64,000 nt of DNA from Ochromonas danica (taxonomy: Eukaryota; Sar; Chrysophyceae; Chromulinales; Chromulinaceae), in assembly GCA_015146655.1 (NCBI GenBank), contig VKHL01000077.1:62001-126000 (forward strand), given 5' to 3'. Position 1 is the first letter of the stretch. Each line of letters opens with the position of its first letter. The position numbers and the translations under genes are program-made. The notes beneath the pieces were generated by a model. The model was not told the DNA's origin. It was given only the letters and a program-made list of their open reading frames with translations, and did no database searches. Shown here piece by piece: positions 53,995 through 64,000 of this stretch.

Positions 53995-56734
53995 ATGGAT
54001 CATGATCTCCCATCTAGTGCAGTTCCTGCGTCACCACTCTCTTCCCCAGCGGATGATCTACCAAAGGTGGTGAGTGCTAAAGGGCAAAAATCTGACCAAC
54101 CTATTAGGAAGATTATTTGTCGTTATGGGCCTGGATGTACTCATTTGCTTGACCCAAGTCATCGAGAGAAGTTTTGGCATCCTCGAGTTCCTAAACTCAA
54201 TGGTGAGGAGAATTTCCTATAATATGAGTCAGATGGCATTAACTTTTCTTCTGAATATAGAGGAGAAGATCAAATCGCATTACATTTGCAATGAGTGCGG
54301 ATACGCTACGTCTTCTCTTCCTGACTTGGTGGTGAGTTACTTGAGACAGTTGTGTGGTGTGTCGCACTCTAACGGTGTCGGTGCGGGTTGATGTAGATGC
54401 ATTTGAAGCGGAAAACAGCGTGGTCTAATTCATCTTTAGTGGGATGTAGAATTAATTGTCTTGTGGACCTCAAGGAATGGCATGAGGGCTATGTGGTGCA
54501 ATTTCACAAATCAGGCAAACATCTTGTTGAGTTCCGTGCTGCCAACGAGAAACGATGGTTGATGATGAAGAAAATAGCTTTTTATATTATTGAAAGACCT
54601 GCTGTTCCTGTGGGTGATGCAAGTGAATACAAGGACAGTGGGAATGAACACGATAATCTGGCTCCTGTCGAGGTAATCCACCACAAGTCTTGTCCGTTTG
54701 AACACTTCTTATCTGACTCTCCTACTTTGACACTCGATATAGGAATCTTGGAATTATGTGGAAGATATTTCTGTAGACTATGCCTTCGCACAATCAGTGC
54801 TGTTCAAGATCTTTGGAAACTCTTTGCAGGAAACTGGTCATCTCACTCGTGGACATGTTTGTATTACTGAAACTGACAAGGCAGTAGCACAACAGATGAA
54901 AATTAGCCTTCTTTATGGGGAGCTACTTCCTAGAGGTGCAAATAAGGCTTTTGGATTCAAGCGTCTTGATGTGCATCGTGCTTCAATACTATATGATTTG
55001 GGTATGGGAACTGGCAAAATCGTTATCCAGGCGTTTTTGCAGTTCAAGAATCTTGTCCATGTAGTGGGCGTGGAACTTTCTCAAGGAAGGTATAAGCTAG
55101 CTGAAGAAGCTGCTCTTCGAATGATTCAGCTGCTGGGTAGTGAAAGCTATAATGTCCAGGTTAATCCTGGACGGAGCATAACAATAACAGAAGCCGTCCA
55201 AGATCCTAATCGTTCTGAAGAATATATTGAACGTATGATGCATCTTCAATGTGGAAATATGTTTGATATTCCGACGCTGGATCATGTTGATGTGGTAATG
55301 ATGGAAACAGACATTCCGGCTGATCTCACCCCCAGTCTACAATGTTTATTGGCCACTATGAAGGAAGGTAGCCGAGTTCTGACATATCTGGACTTGCGTA
55401 AAATATGGGATCATGGGTCGCCTCCATTCAAACAAGTGGAAGCTAACCGCAATGTTTCCGATCGCTATCCCACTTCTTGGAGTGTCCAGAGAGGTCATCA
55501 TTTCTATCTTTGGGCGAAGGTAAGTGGATAAATATGCATGCTTGATCACTTTAATATTTATATTGTTTGTGTATGGTTTTTGTAGATGGGAAATAATCAT
55601 GAGAGTAGCTGGGGCAATCTTGGTTTATCTTCACTGGCAGGGTCTGACCTCTCAACGCACAGCTCACCAACCCCAGGCACCAATCCTGTTGGCCATATCT
55701 TGCCTTCTACTCGACCCACCAGCTACAATGGGAAATCTACCGAATTAGGTGATCTTGAGGGTGGCCGGTGCTTCTTGTTTAGCTTTCGATTCAATTGGAG
55801 TGACAAGAGAAAAAGAGGATCCAGGAAAACAGTCGGTGAAGGGGCTTCTTGTGGCGTAACCTCTCCTGGTGATCGTGCTGTGATTCCGATTTCGAATAAT
55901 CTTCCTCCTCCTATTCAAACTGGTATAGAGGAGGGAGGAAATGTCAATGTGGGTGGAAGTGCGATGAGCACTCCCTTGTCTTCACCTCACAAGAGGGCTT
56001 TACCTGGTGGCGATGCTAGCCCTGCCAACCCCAACAGCACGCTTATTTCGCAGCAACCTTTTGTTTCTTCTCCAAGTGTTAATCCGGTTGAAAGTTCATT
56101 GAAGCCTTCTGAGCAGCCAGTCATTGCAGATCGGGAGTTTCCTTCAGATATTCGATCTCGTATCCGCTCGGCGGTTGAGAACACGGGTAGTGGTAATGTC
56201 GACACTACCACCAAAAGAACTGGAAGGAAAAAAGATCGCTCTCGTGGAAGTCGTTCCAATTCTGGGTCACCACGGGCTTCCAGAAAAGATAGCGTTGGAA
56301 AGATGGGTCCTTTACTGACCAGCGATAGTTTGAGCATAAGCGACAACAGTGGTTCGAGAGGAGGGGCGATCTGCGAAGCGCTGATGGCTGCGGCGCAAAT
56401 TGAATCGTCAAACAGTGGACTGCCTTCTTCCGTTGGGGAGCATGGAACTCCCAAGGGAGATCAAATGGGAGTGGCACAGGTTGTGCCCGCAGATTCCTTA
56501 CGCAAGCCTTGTGAGGCGGCTAAGCTGGCCCCAAACATTGCTCAAACAGACCTTGCAACCCGTGCGAGTCCGTCAAACACTACTGAAGCATTAAAGCAAT
56601 TGGAGAGCATTGAAGTGGCCCATCTTAGAGAGATCAGTGAAGCACAAAGTCGCTCTGCTGGGATCAGCTCTTTTCCTGCTCCCGTTCCTCCCACTGTTTC
56701 CCCTCCATCGGAGTCGGCATGCCTCATCTGCTGA
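53995..56734 (+). CDS. PBZ-Tudor-like-DOT1 histone methyltransferase fusion (5 exons)
   Basis: Exons 53995-54202, 54261-54331, 54397-54672, 54743-55519 and 55586-56734; all GT-AG introns (58-70 bp) restore frame, giving 826 residues. A PAR-binding zinc finger, PBZ (CRYGPGCTHLLDPSHREKFW then H, about residues 42-62), is followed by a C2H2-like finger (YICNECGYATSSLPDL, about 78-95) and a Tudor-like segment (NCLVDLKEWHEGYVVQFH, about 113-165). Next comes the catalytic core, about 186-444: GELLPRGANKAFGF, SAM-binding motif I DLGMGTGKIVIQAF (about 270), VVGVELSQGRYKLAEEAAL, and CLLATMKEGSRVLTYLDL. This is DOT1-like, the H3K79 methyltransferase fold. The last 380 residues are Ser/Pro-rich and probably disordered (RKKDRSRGSRSNSGSP). 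It likely acts on nucleosomes at sites of PARylation or DNA damage, which is inference. Start: ATG with no upstream in-frame alternative checked. Confidence 0.85.
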
Positions 56735-57076
56735 TGTTCTCAACTTGGATTGTCACAATGTACATAAACTTGTGATACGATTATATTCTCTTGTTTGTTT
56801 TGCTCTGTGACATAATGTAGTTACAGAAAGCAGTGCTTAGTCATTCTAGTCTCTACAGTACAGTAACTTCGAATTGTGTTGGGTTCAGATTCTAAATTCT
56901 AGAAATCTACGATTGGTGATGTGTGTGATGATGTGATGTTGCAACCGCCTGGCCTCGACTAGCAGAGAAGTTTCCATTTTCAATTTTCACGGCAACAACC
57001 TGTGAAAGATCTCCCTACCAGTCTCCTTCCCTTCCCTTCCCTTCACCTAACCTCTGTATTCATTCATTACTAAGCT

Positions 57077-57994
57077 ATGGCACAGTACGGCAAGACTAGT
57101 TATTGGGACGAGAGATACACTAAGTAAGACTTGTCATCATCACCTCATACTTGAATGAGAGATCCTCTCTCTGTTTGTGTGCTCTAGAAAAAAAAAAATT
57201 TATTCATTTTATTTTGTTTGTAAATCAATTCTCTCAAATTATATGATAACTATCTTAGGGACCCAGAACCTTTTGATTGGTATCAGAGATACTCTGGTAT
57301 TCGTGATTTGCTCAATCAGGTTAGTCAGGCATTCAGATCTGTCAGTCAGGTCTTATGACATTTTATTGTGTTATTATTGTTATTATTATTATTCTTATTA
57401 TAGTATGTCAAACGAGAAGATGTCATATTGATGGCTGGATGTGGTAACTCACGATTGACAGAGGAAATGTTTGATGATGGTGAGCAATTTATCGTGTTTT
57501 TGTTTTCTAGATGAACTCTCATCTCATTTGCTTCTCTTTTTCTGTTAGGCTATACCAATATTACGAATATTGATGTTTCGCGTGTTGTTATTGATCAAAT
57601 GATCGAACGCTACAAGGATAAGCCCACTTTGCAATGGCAACAAATGAATGTGACAGCATTGGACTTTCCAGATGAGACCTTTGATGTTGTGGTTGCTAAG
57701 GCAACTTTAGATGCTGTGCTTTGTGGAGAGGGTTCAACGAGTAATGTAGCAAAGTTCTGCAGTGAAGTCTCGCGAGTCTTGAAGCCCACAGGATGCTTCA
57801 TTATAGTTTCCTATGGTGTGCCTGATAATCGCTTGAACTACCTGGAAAAAGAAGATGCGTACTCTTGGACGGTCACAGTTCACACTGTTCCCAAGCCTAC
57901 CGTTAGTGCCGCTGCCGTTCCTTCTGCTGATGATGCCAAGGGTGTCCATTACATTTACATTTGTACCAAGGGCGGTACCGCTGAAGAAGGATAA
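57077..57994 (+). CDS. METTL13/EEF1AKMT4-like methyltransferase (4 exons)
   Basis: Exons 57077-57123, 57259-57319, 57404-57479 and 57549-57994; GT-AG introns restore frame and give 209 residues. The N-terminus MAQYGKTSYWDERYTKDPEP with FDWYQRYSGIRDLL is diagnostic of the EEF1AKMT4 (ECE2-like)/METTL13 group. SAM motif I: VILMAGCGNSRLTEEMF, then NIDVSRVVIDQM; motif II region: FDVVVAKATLDAVLCG; then SRVLKPTGCFIIVSYG. Enzymes of this group methylate a lysine of elongation factor eEF1A in the cytosol. Length fits the single-domain type. The two short first exons would be missed by a simple frame scan. Confidence 0.9.
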
Positions 57995-58190
57995 GTGATT
58001 AATATCCTCTCGTCATAGCGATCCATTAGATCTGATTATCTGAAGCGAATTTACTAGAGTGACTATTCGTGTAAATGAAATCAATGAACGGTCGGTCAAC
58101 TTTAATGAGATCCACACCACTCCAGACAACGTCAAAGTTTCAGATTTCCAGATTCTGGCCGTTGTTGCCACATATCTTCCCTATCGATTA

Positions 58191-58823
58191 ATGATGACTT
58201 CCTTCATTGCGGTGCTCTTCCTAGCTCTCCTGAGTGTTGCTTGTGCCTTTCGGCCACTTCTTTTATCAAGAAGAAGAGTAGCTGAGGTGATGAAGATGGA
58301 ACCTTCTCAATGGTCTGCAGGCAACTGGCAACCTTTCAGCACATCATCACTCTCTCCCCGAGTCATCACTTCCTCTACTACTCCCATTAATACTGTCAGA
58401 GACAGTGCTGTTGTAACCAACACTTGGCGTGCTTTGCCTTTGGCTCTTGCTATGGTCGCACCTCTAGCAGCTTTGGCTGATGATGACACCACTGCCGCAG
58501 TCGTCAGCGCTGCTGCTGATGGAGCTGACCTCACACTCTCCCCACTCTTTCCATTGCGTCTGGCTCTTGATACCTTTATCAACATGTTGACATTTTTCTT
58601 TTTGTGTAGAACTATTCTTTCGTGGTTCCCCAAGACCAATCTCAATGACTTCCCGTTCAGTTTGGCTGTCTGGCCCACAGAGCCTCTGCTGCAGCCAACT
58701 CGAAGCCTCGTGCCTCCTGCCTTTGGAGTTGACATCTCTCCAATTATCTGGATTATGGTACTAAGCTTTTTCAGAGAAATCTTCACAGGCCAACAAGGCC
58801 TTTTGGTTCTTCTTGAGCGGTAG
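58191..58823 (+). CDS. Plastid YGGT-family membrane protein (YlmG/CCB3-like)
   Basis: Single exon; 210 residues from the ATG pair at 58191/58194 (the frame opens at 58059 with GTG only). A bipartite plastid presequence: signal peptide MTSFIAVLFLALLSVACA with Phe at +1 (ACA|FRP), and a basic, Ser/Thr-rich transit region with SRRRVAEVMK. A hydrophobic segment (WRALPLALAMVAPLAALA) may be a further lumen/membrane signal. The YGGT domain follows: LALDTFINMLTFFFLCRTIL, SWFPKT, PFSLAVWPTEPLLQPTRSLV, FGVDISPIIWIMVLSFFREI. Plant YlmG proteins act in plastid nucleoid partition, and CCB3 in cytochrome b6 haem attachment. Which role applies here cannot be told. The Phe at the signal cleavage site supports a red-type complex plastid. 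Confidence 0.88.
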   Translation: MMTSFIAVLFLALLSVACAFRPLLLSRRRVAEVMKMEPSQWSAGNWQPFSTSSLSPRVITSSTTPINTVRDSAVVTNTWRALPLALAMVAPLAALADDDTTAAVVSAAADGADLTLSPLFPLRLALDTFINMLTFFFLCRTILSWFPKTNLNDFPFSLAVWPTEPLLQPTRSLVPPAFGVDISPIIWIMVLSFFREIFTGQQGLLVLLER

Positions 58824-59218
58824 ACATGTTGTTTCTCTCACTAATTAATTTATATTAATTAATATAAATAAAGTTAGAATAACATATATTACTATATAGA
58901 AATATAGTCCGTTAATTTGATATAGTTATCATGATCAAAGGATTCAAAGTCTAAAGCTAAAGATCAACTTCCAGGCTATCATACCACAAATTTAAACGCT
59001 GGCAAGCGAAGAAAACCGTATTAAATGAAAGAATCATCTCTGGTTAAATGAAGATAAAAGTCCTCTAAGATGTATTGAAATCTTGCTCGGCCAAACACAC
59101 AACAAAATATCACAAATAATTTTGATTCGAAACGCTAAACACAACTTCACATTATTGAAGGCAATAATTGGGAGGCAATAATGAGGATGACGTTCTATAG
59201 AACGAGCAAGCAAACCGA

Positions 59219-59914
59219 TCAAATATTGCTCCTGATGTTAGATTGAGATTTCTTTGCTTGCCTGTTAGACGAGTTGGCGACGTTACCAACAGTGCTGAGG
59301 TGTTCAGGCAAGACTTGATCAGTGGGCAGTAAACCAATGCCACAATGCTTGGCATTACCCACGGCACTGGAGCTGCGAATAGTCAACACAGCCCAACGCA
59401 AATCAGCATTATAAAAAGGATTAGAAGTAGGAGAGCATGAATGTGAAGTGCCATATGCCTTGTGTTCACATGATTCCGAGGAGGTCTGAGGTTCTACCTC
59501 AGCACCGAGGGAGACTAAGGAAATATGACAAGATACGGGGTGACCATCCACATGGTGTAGGTTGACATAGGTCACCATAGGGGATCTAGAAACAATAGCC
59601 ATGGTGATGTTATGGGCGGTGGCCCGTAGCGTTGTAGGGCCGCAGAGTCGATCAAACCTTAGTGGTAGATCTGAAGGAGCGAAGCCAAAGGCAGAGAAAA
59701 ATTCATCCTCTGCATAGTGAATGATAACTTCTTGTCCATCGCCACTTCGTTGGAAAGGATTGAGAGAGACCACCACTTTACAGCGTGATCTGCCCAATCC
59801 TGTTGAAGACTTGGCAGACTGTCCAGTGCCGCCTTTTCCATCGGATCGCTTTCTACCACCTTTCGATGAATTGGTGGAACGATTACGAGGAGCTGTATTT
59901 GATTTGGAAGTCAT
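59219..59914 (-). CDS. PAS-domain protein
   Basis: Single exon, 231 residues, ATG at 59914. The first 50 residues are Ser/Lys/Gly-rich and basic. A PAS-like domain occupies about residues 60-150: VIIHYAEDEFFSAFGFAPSD, RFDRLCGPTTL (the 'CGPxT' turn in the place of the LOV-type 'LQGPxT'), the AITMAIVS-like helix, and VTYVNLHHVDGHPVSCHISL. The tail is basic and polar. PAS folds sense ligands, redox state or light; the flavin-binding GRNCRFLQ Cys of LOV is not conserved, so photoreception is not supported. Probably nuclear or cytosolic. Isolated PAS proteins of this type are common in stramenopiles. Confidence 0.7.
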   Translation of the reverse strand: MTSKSNTAPRNRSTNSSKGGRKRSDGKGGTGQSAKSSTGLGRSRCKVVVSLNPFQRSGDGQEVIIHYAEDEFFSAFGFAPSDLPLRFDRLCGPTTLRATAHNITMAIVSRSPMVTYVNLHHVDGHPVSCHISLVSLGAEVEPQTSSESCEHKAYGTSHSCSPTSNPFYNADLRWAVLTIRSSSAVGNAKHCGIGLLPTDQVLPEHLSTVGNVANSSNRQAKKSQSNIRSNI

Positions 59915-61820
59915 AGTGACAATAATAATAATTTTGGCAAATTCTTATGTATGAATGTTACAGAGAGAAAGATATTCTATTCTGGCAATTGATGAAGAGG
60001 AAGAGAAAAAGAGGAGGAAGAATACAAGTGCGAGGGTTGGGCAACACTGAATACTTCACTTGTAACCTGGAAAACAGCACTTTTCAATGAGAGGGATCAA
60101 TTCTGCGCAGACTTTCCAAGCCTTAGTCTATTTTAGATGTTCTATGTTATTGGATGTTCCCAGCAGAGGGAAGCAGATATGGCAAGCTTGCAATTCCAAT
60201 TTGGTGCACTGGCCTGCATGTTCCATGTTGGTTCGAAGTTGAGCTTTAAAAAAGGTAACATGCGGGAAGCACAGAGGGATAAAGAGATTCTGCGAGAAGT
60301 TCCCAAGCAATAATCTACTATGAGCTTTCAATAATCGCATTCCAGAGGGCCTCTTCCCAGCAGGTTATCCGAAAATTTGTTCCATTTGGTGGTTTCCGTT
60401 TCTTTTTACTATAAGGAATAGCCTTTCTCGTCAAAACCAACAATTAACAGATGATCTTTGAAGCTTAGAAGATATTTATCATTTATCATTGAATAAGCCA
60501 AGTGAATCATATTGGAGGACTTCACAACTGTGCTGACCATGAAAGCCTCACTTCCACCACGAGGGAGAGAAGAGAGTGGGGTGGAAGAGATGCGTAGGGT
60601 TTCAGAAGCAACCCAGAGACTTGTCCAAGACCAGGTCGCGTGCTGACGTGATCTTAATCCCTTACCACTATAATAAGCGTTGGATCCCATATTTTGAGGG
60701 ACGCCGCAAGATGGCCCCGCACTTTCGCTCTAAAGGTTGCGATTGGGAGATGACATGAGCAATTTTGGAACAGCCTTCTTGTCTGCTGATGGAGACCGGG
60801 CATATCTAGACAATGGGGCCAGCAATGTGATGCAAAAGCCGTCATCTCTTGCGATAGTAAGCACTGCCTCTCCTTTGCCTCTTGGAAGAACAAAATCCGT
60901 TCGCCAACTAGTCGAAACCTTGCAAATGACTCTTCAAAGCCTTCTACAAATATATATTATATATTCTAAGATAGGCGGGCGAAAGGGTTAGAAGGTATTG
61001 TCATCAAAACTAGCAGCAACTGTGGACTGTTTTCAGAGTTTTTTCTGTGGTTGTGTGATTGCTTCATTAGAGTATCGCACATCTCTGTGTTGACAGCTGC
61101 GTTGCGGCTAGTGGAGATCTGTGCTCTTGTACGAGCCATTCACTCTCGCTCTCGCTTGGAAGGCTTTGATTGCAGAGGCACTCTACCTTATTCGCTCTGG
61201 CAACCGCAATGTCGTGTCTTATTGGTGGAGAGATCTCAAAACACACTGGAAGTGCCCTCTTGCATCCTCACCTCTCATCACTCTTCTGTCTTATTAAAAG
61301 TGTGAAGATGCTTCTTGTTCATATAAAAGAACCTTCTCGAGAAGCTGCGGTCAATACGCTGGCGCTAGTCATTTCAATTGAAATCATACAAATGAACAGC
61401 AGCCAGCAACAAGGATCTCGAAGCCTTACTCTCTCCCGGATCGTGATTGTTATATCGATCGCAAGGATGGAAGGAATGGGTGTGCTATATCGTGGCGTAC
61501 GAGCGCGCATGGTTTGAACTGCACTCTATGGTGGTATAGGACTTAGTAACTTTTGAGTTCTCCAAGAATATGTTAGGCGTTGGAGAGTGAATTGTTCTGC
61601 CGTTGAAGAATACTGCCTAATTTACAAGAAAGCAGAGTCCATTCATTTCGTTTTTAGTTCACTATGAAGCTTCTTCAGAGCCTTGTTTCGACCTGGTATA
61701 ACTTATGTAGAAGTATACTGGAGGGTTTGATTAACTTTCTTTGAACTCCAAACGATCTTTCTTTTGTCTAGATGTGTTTAATTAGCGAGGTAATGTCAAC
61801 AAATAGAAAATTTAACGGTG
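59915..61820. other. 1.9-kb region without a supported gene
   Basis: Contains only short frames. The minus-strand frames at 60128-60340 (with two CxxC-like Cys) and 60409-60690 (MVSTVVKSSNMIHLAYSMIN) have some protein-like character, but no family, splice partner or promoter supports them. Confidence 0.4.
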
Positions 61821-62837
61821 TCAGAGCGAAATACTGGTCTTGTTGTCAGATATTCGAATTTCAGTGGGATGTCGATAAGGCTTTGACACCATGCGAGGCA
61901 TAGAAGCGTTATATATGGTCAGAAAGAAAGCTGGAAGCCTCTCGAAGATGAAAGGGTGCATCTGGTAATATGGTGTTCCAAAGACCAATCGAGCCACAGT
62001 TGAATTTGCGCTGGCGTACTTTGCATCCTTCACAAAGAACCTCTTGCATTCATTATCTTTCTCCACACGATCCATAGCCTCCACCATTAGCAACGTCAGT
62101 CCGTGCAATACAGTAGGACGAATGAGATAGGACGATCTCCAGAAACCATAGATATGTTGAGCACAATCCAAGGCTGCAAACGAGAAGCCCAGCCTGACAA
62201 GCAACACATTCCAAGCTTTTATCGAATCTATGCCATGATAATGGAACAAGGAGGATATAATAAAAGACCGTGGAACTGTTTCCAAAGGAACGATATCGTA
62301 TTTCTCAGTCGTTGCCTGTTCCAAAAGGTTTCGTATTCTCCGGAAAGTCACCGGAGTCGTGATATGACCTTCTACAGCGATCGACCGAAGAGTATGGCGA
62401 TATGTGCAAGTCATCACAAAGTCCACTTCTTGGGTGAGATTGGCTATGGAAGGAAAGAAGAGTCGGCGGTAGACCTGGCTCTCCATGAAAGGCGACCTCT
62501 CCAACCTGAATGGCGTAATCCAGTCCTTGCAGTAGGCAAATCGATTGACTATAGCAAAAGTGTGGTCATCATGATAGAACACGAAAAGACGCAGACGTGT
62601 GCCGTTCGTATGAACAAGCCTCTCTGTCTCCTCATCTTTCAAGCAAGGCACGTCTTTGGTTAAAGGGAAGAGATTGTAATCCAGCGATGAATGCCACCAA
62701 TTCTCTGACTTTTCTCCTTGACAAAGTCTCACAAGGAAAGTCCAAAGCCATAAGAGGGTAACATAGATACCACAAGTCATGTTGAGTACTTTGACTCTGG
62801 TGTTCTGTAAAGAAACGCTCTCTTGCAAAAGTCGCAT
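61821..62837 (-). CDS. Putative type II membrane protein of unknown family
   Basis: Single exon, 338 residues, ATG at 62837. A hydrophobic segment at about residues 18-39 (MTCGIYVTLLWLWTFLVRLC) acts as signal anchor. The luminal part has several Asn-x-Ser/Thr sites (for example HTNGTRL, IANLTQ, YNASMPR). Sequence features include LRLFVFYHDDHTFAIVNRFA, FWRSSYLIRPTVLHGLTLLM and GTPYYQMHPFIFERLPAFFL. The last motif and a HDD triad resemble glycosyltransferases with an 'HPFIFER' region seen in algal genomes, but I cannot name a CAZy family. A Golgi glycosyltransferase is the leading guess. Confidence 0.65.
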   Translation of the reverse strand: MRLLQESVSLQNTRVKVLNMTCGIYVTLLWLWTFLVRLCQGEKSENWWHSSLDYNLFPLTKDVPCLKDEETERLVHTNGTRLRLFVFYHDDHTFAIVNRFAYCKDWITPFRLERSPFMESQVYRRLFFPSIANLTQEVDFVMTCTYRHTLRSIAVEGHITTPVTFRRIRNLLEQATTEKYDIVPLETVPRSFIISSLFHYHGIDSIKAWNVLLVRLGFSFAALDCAQHIYGFWRSSYLIRPTVLHGLTLLMVEAMDRVEKDNECKRFFVKDAKYASANSTVARLVFGTPYYQMHPFIFERLPAFFLTIYNASMPRMVSKPYRHPTEIRISDNKTSISL

Positions 62838-63188
62838 TTACAGAGTTATTATTGACCCTCGCCTTTGGCCTTCTGGCATCTTGTTTGGTCTTGATACATG
62901 ATACACTGTACAGCTTTGAATATCGACACTAAACTTAATCCTTAGTGAAGCACCAGCAGTCCTGCAAATGTAGAGAAGTGCTCGCTTTGCGGCTTTCTCC
63001 GTACAGAGAGCGTGTAGAGTGTTTGCGGAAGTGAATCTTGTTAATCTTTCTTGCCTTTTGACACCAATTAAATTTGATCGTTTGGTAATATCTTTCTTCG
63101 ATTCTAACCACAACAAAATGGTGTATCAAAGTCGCCCTTGTTGTAGGACACTTTCGCTCTCTGGAGGCGAGAGAAGCGATCGTATCGC

Positions 63189-63591
63189 ATGGTAGTATTA
63201 GTAGTAGTAGTAGTAGGATGTGGTGTTTGTTCTTTGTCATGGTTTGGGGAAATACTGTGGATATTGCTATCCCTGACCACAATCACGCTGTCTTCGCGAC
63301 GTGAAGCAGAAGTGGAGGATGTCGACTGCTCGGTGATTGCGGACAGTGAAACAGGAAAGTTGAAAATAATCAAGATAAGCCAAGACTCTATCCGAGGTGT
63401 TCTCTCCCGCTGTTTAGGTAAGTTACTCTCTCTTTAGAAGCTTATATGTTGGACTAATAGAGCATCATCATCATGATCTTCTAGTGGAAGAGGATGACGC
63501 AAGAACTTGTCAGTTGATCTTAGAGGTTTTGAATACTGGTGACCCTGCTGAAGCAATCGAGTCCATGAAGATTCTTATAGCAGGGAGTTGA
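63189..63591 (+). CDS. Small 111-residue protein (2 exons)
   Basis: Exons 63189-63417 and 63485-63591; the 67-bp GT-AG intron (GTAAGT...TTCTAG) restores frame L|VEEDDARTCQ, giving 111 residues. The N-terminal 35 residues are very hydrophobic (VVLVVVVVGCGVC; LWILLSLTTITL). They may form a signal anchor, although the Val run is encoded by a (GTA)n microsatellite and may be an over-extension. The rest is soluble and partly acidic (CSVIADSETGKLKIIKISQD; TCQLILEVLNTGDPAEAIES). Family unknown. The clean splice and frame support a real gene. Confidence 0.5.
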
Positions 63592-63815
63592 GCCCGCAGA
63601 TATAATCATGACTGGGCTTGCTCTGGTGCTGTTGATGCTGGTTGTTGTGGTGATACAGTTGTAGTTGCTGTTGCTGAGCCGCGGCGGCGTGATGCGCAGC
63701 GATGAGTTTCGGATCACTGACCGGATTATCTTGAAGAATTTACTTGGTGGTCGTGGGGTTGAATGTCATTGCCACTCAGTCCTCCTCCACGGAACTTTTG
63801 AAATATTTAAAACGA

Positions 63816-64000
63816 TTATTTTTGAAGCAAATCTTCAATGTATCCAAGCTGCACAATTCCGTAAACTGTGCAACCTTCTGCATGCATTTTACGCTCGCGA
63901 CCATCGTCATATCCCAAATCATGTCGCATCATGAAATTCAAAAGAGTTTGAATGCGAGTGATGTCACTTTCGATAGTTTCTTTCAAATCAAAGTCTTCAG
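63816..64000 (-). CDS. 3' end of a gene leaving the window
   Basis: Reading the minus strand from the window edge, an uninterrupted frame runs from 64000 to a TAA at 63816, encoding 60 residues: EDFDLKETIESDITRIQTLL and FMMRHDLGYDDGRERKMHAE among them, ending GYIEDLLQK. The composition is typical of a real, soluble, helical C-terminus. It lacks a start because the gene continues beyond 64000. Family not recognised. The plus-strand frame over the same bases is not supported. Confidence 0.6.
   Translation of the reverse strand, partial: EDFDLKETIESDITRIQTLLNFMMRHDLGYDDGRERKMHAEGCTVYGIVQLGYIEDLLQK

Noticed and set aside
59219-59914. LOV photoreceptor
   Set aside because: The PAS turn resembles LOV (CGPxT), but the reactive-Cys NCRFLQ motif is absent.
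1-64000. CRISPR arrays, tRNA or rRNA genes, retroviral, LTR or Polinton-like elements
   Set aside because: None was recognised by eye on either strand; the only transposon traces are hAT and a small inverted-repeat element.

Overview
The window is eukaryotic nuclear DNA. Genes lie on both strands, many carry short GT-AG introns (about 50-140 bp) whose removal restores an exact reading frame, and intergenic DNA is AT-rich with microsatellites. Two proteins (19106-19807 and 58191-58823) begin with a secretory signal peptide followed by a plastid transit-like stretch, with W or F at the predicted +1 site. This two-part presequence is the hallmark of algae with a secondary red-type plastid. With the SBBP-repeat secreted proteins and Pro/Thr 'PT' stalks, it suggests a photosynthetic stramenopile (ochrophyte) or a related red-plastid alga. 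The species cannot be named from the sequence.

Layout. 0-6.5 kb: a multi-pass membrane protein, a Ctr-type copper transporter with a very long N-terminal domain, and a four-exon PIF1 helicase. 7.7-18 kb: an unstable tandem array of four SBBP-repeat secreted-protein genes (two nearly identical, one broken mosaic, one divergent), mixed with two hAT transposon remnants, a small inverted-repeat element and two stray copies of a plastid-presequence head. 19-29.8 kb: a thylakoid-lumen protein, a glutathione S-transferase, a leucine-rich protein divergent from a FANCJ-like Fe-S helicase, and an ABHD4/5-type hydrolase. 30.5-35 kb: a decaying zone with a sulfotransferase pseudogene, a Cys-rich secreted pseudogene and a small ankyrin gene built from one-repeat exons, one of them duplicated downstream. 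35.6-43.7 kb: a stalked SBBP protein, a small secreted protein, about 2.9 kb without a gene, and a GAF protein. 45-64 kb: a triple-repeat zinc-binding protein, ribosomal protein L9, a two-RRM protein, a polytopic membrane protein, a GT8 glycosyltransferase, a PBZ/Tudor-like/DOT1 methyltransferase fusion, an eEF1A-methyltransferase-like protein, a plastid YGGT protein, a PAS protein, a putative type II membrane protein, a small two-exon gene, and the 3' end of a gene leaving the window.

No operon-like functional cluster is evident; most neighbours are unrelated housekeeping genes. The most notable points are the gene-conversion mosaic in the SBBP array, repeated capture of a plastid-presequence head into that array, the PBZ-DOT1 fusion, the one-repeat-per-exon ankyrin gene, and a recurring 10-mer TTAACTTAAG that sits 79-148 bp upstream of four start codons.
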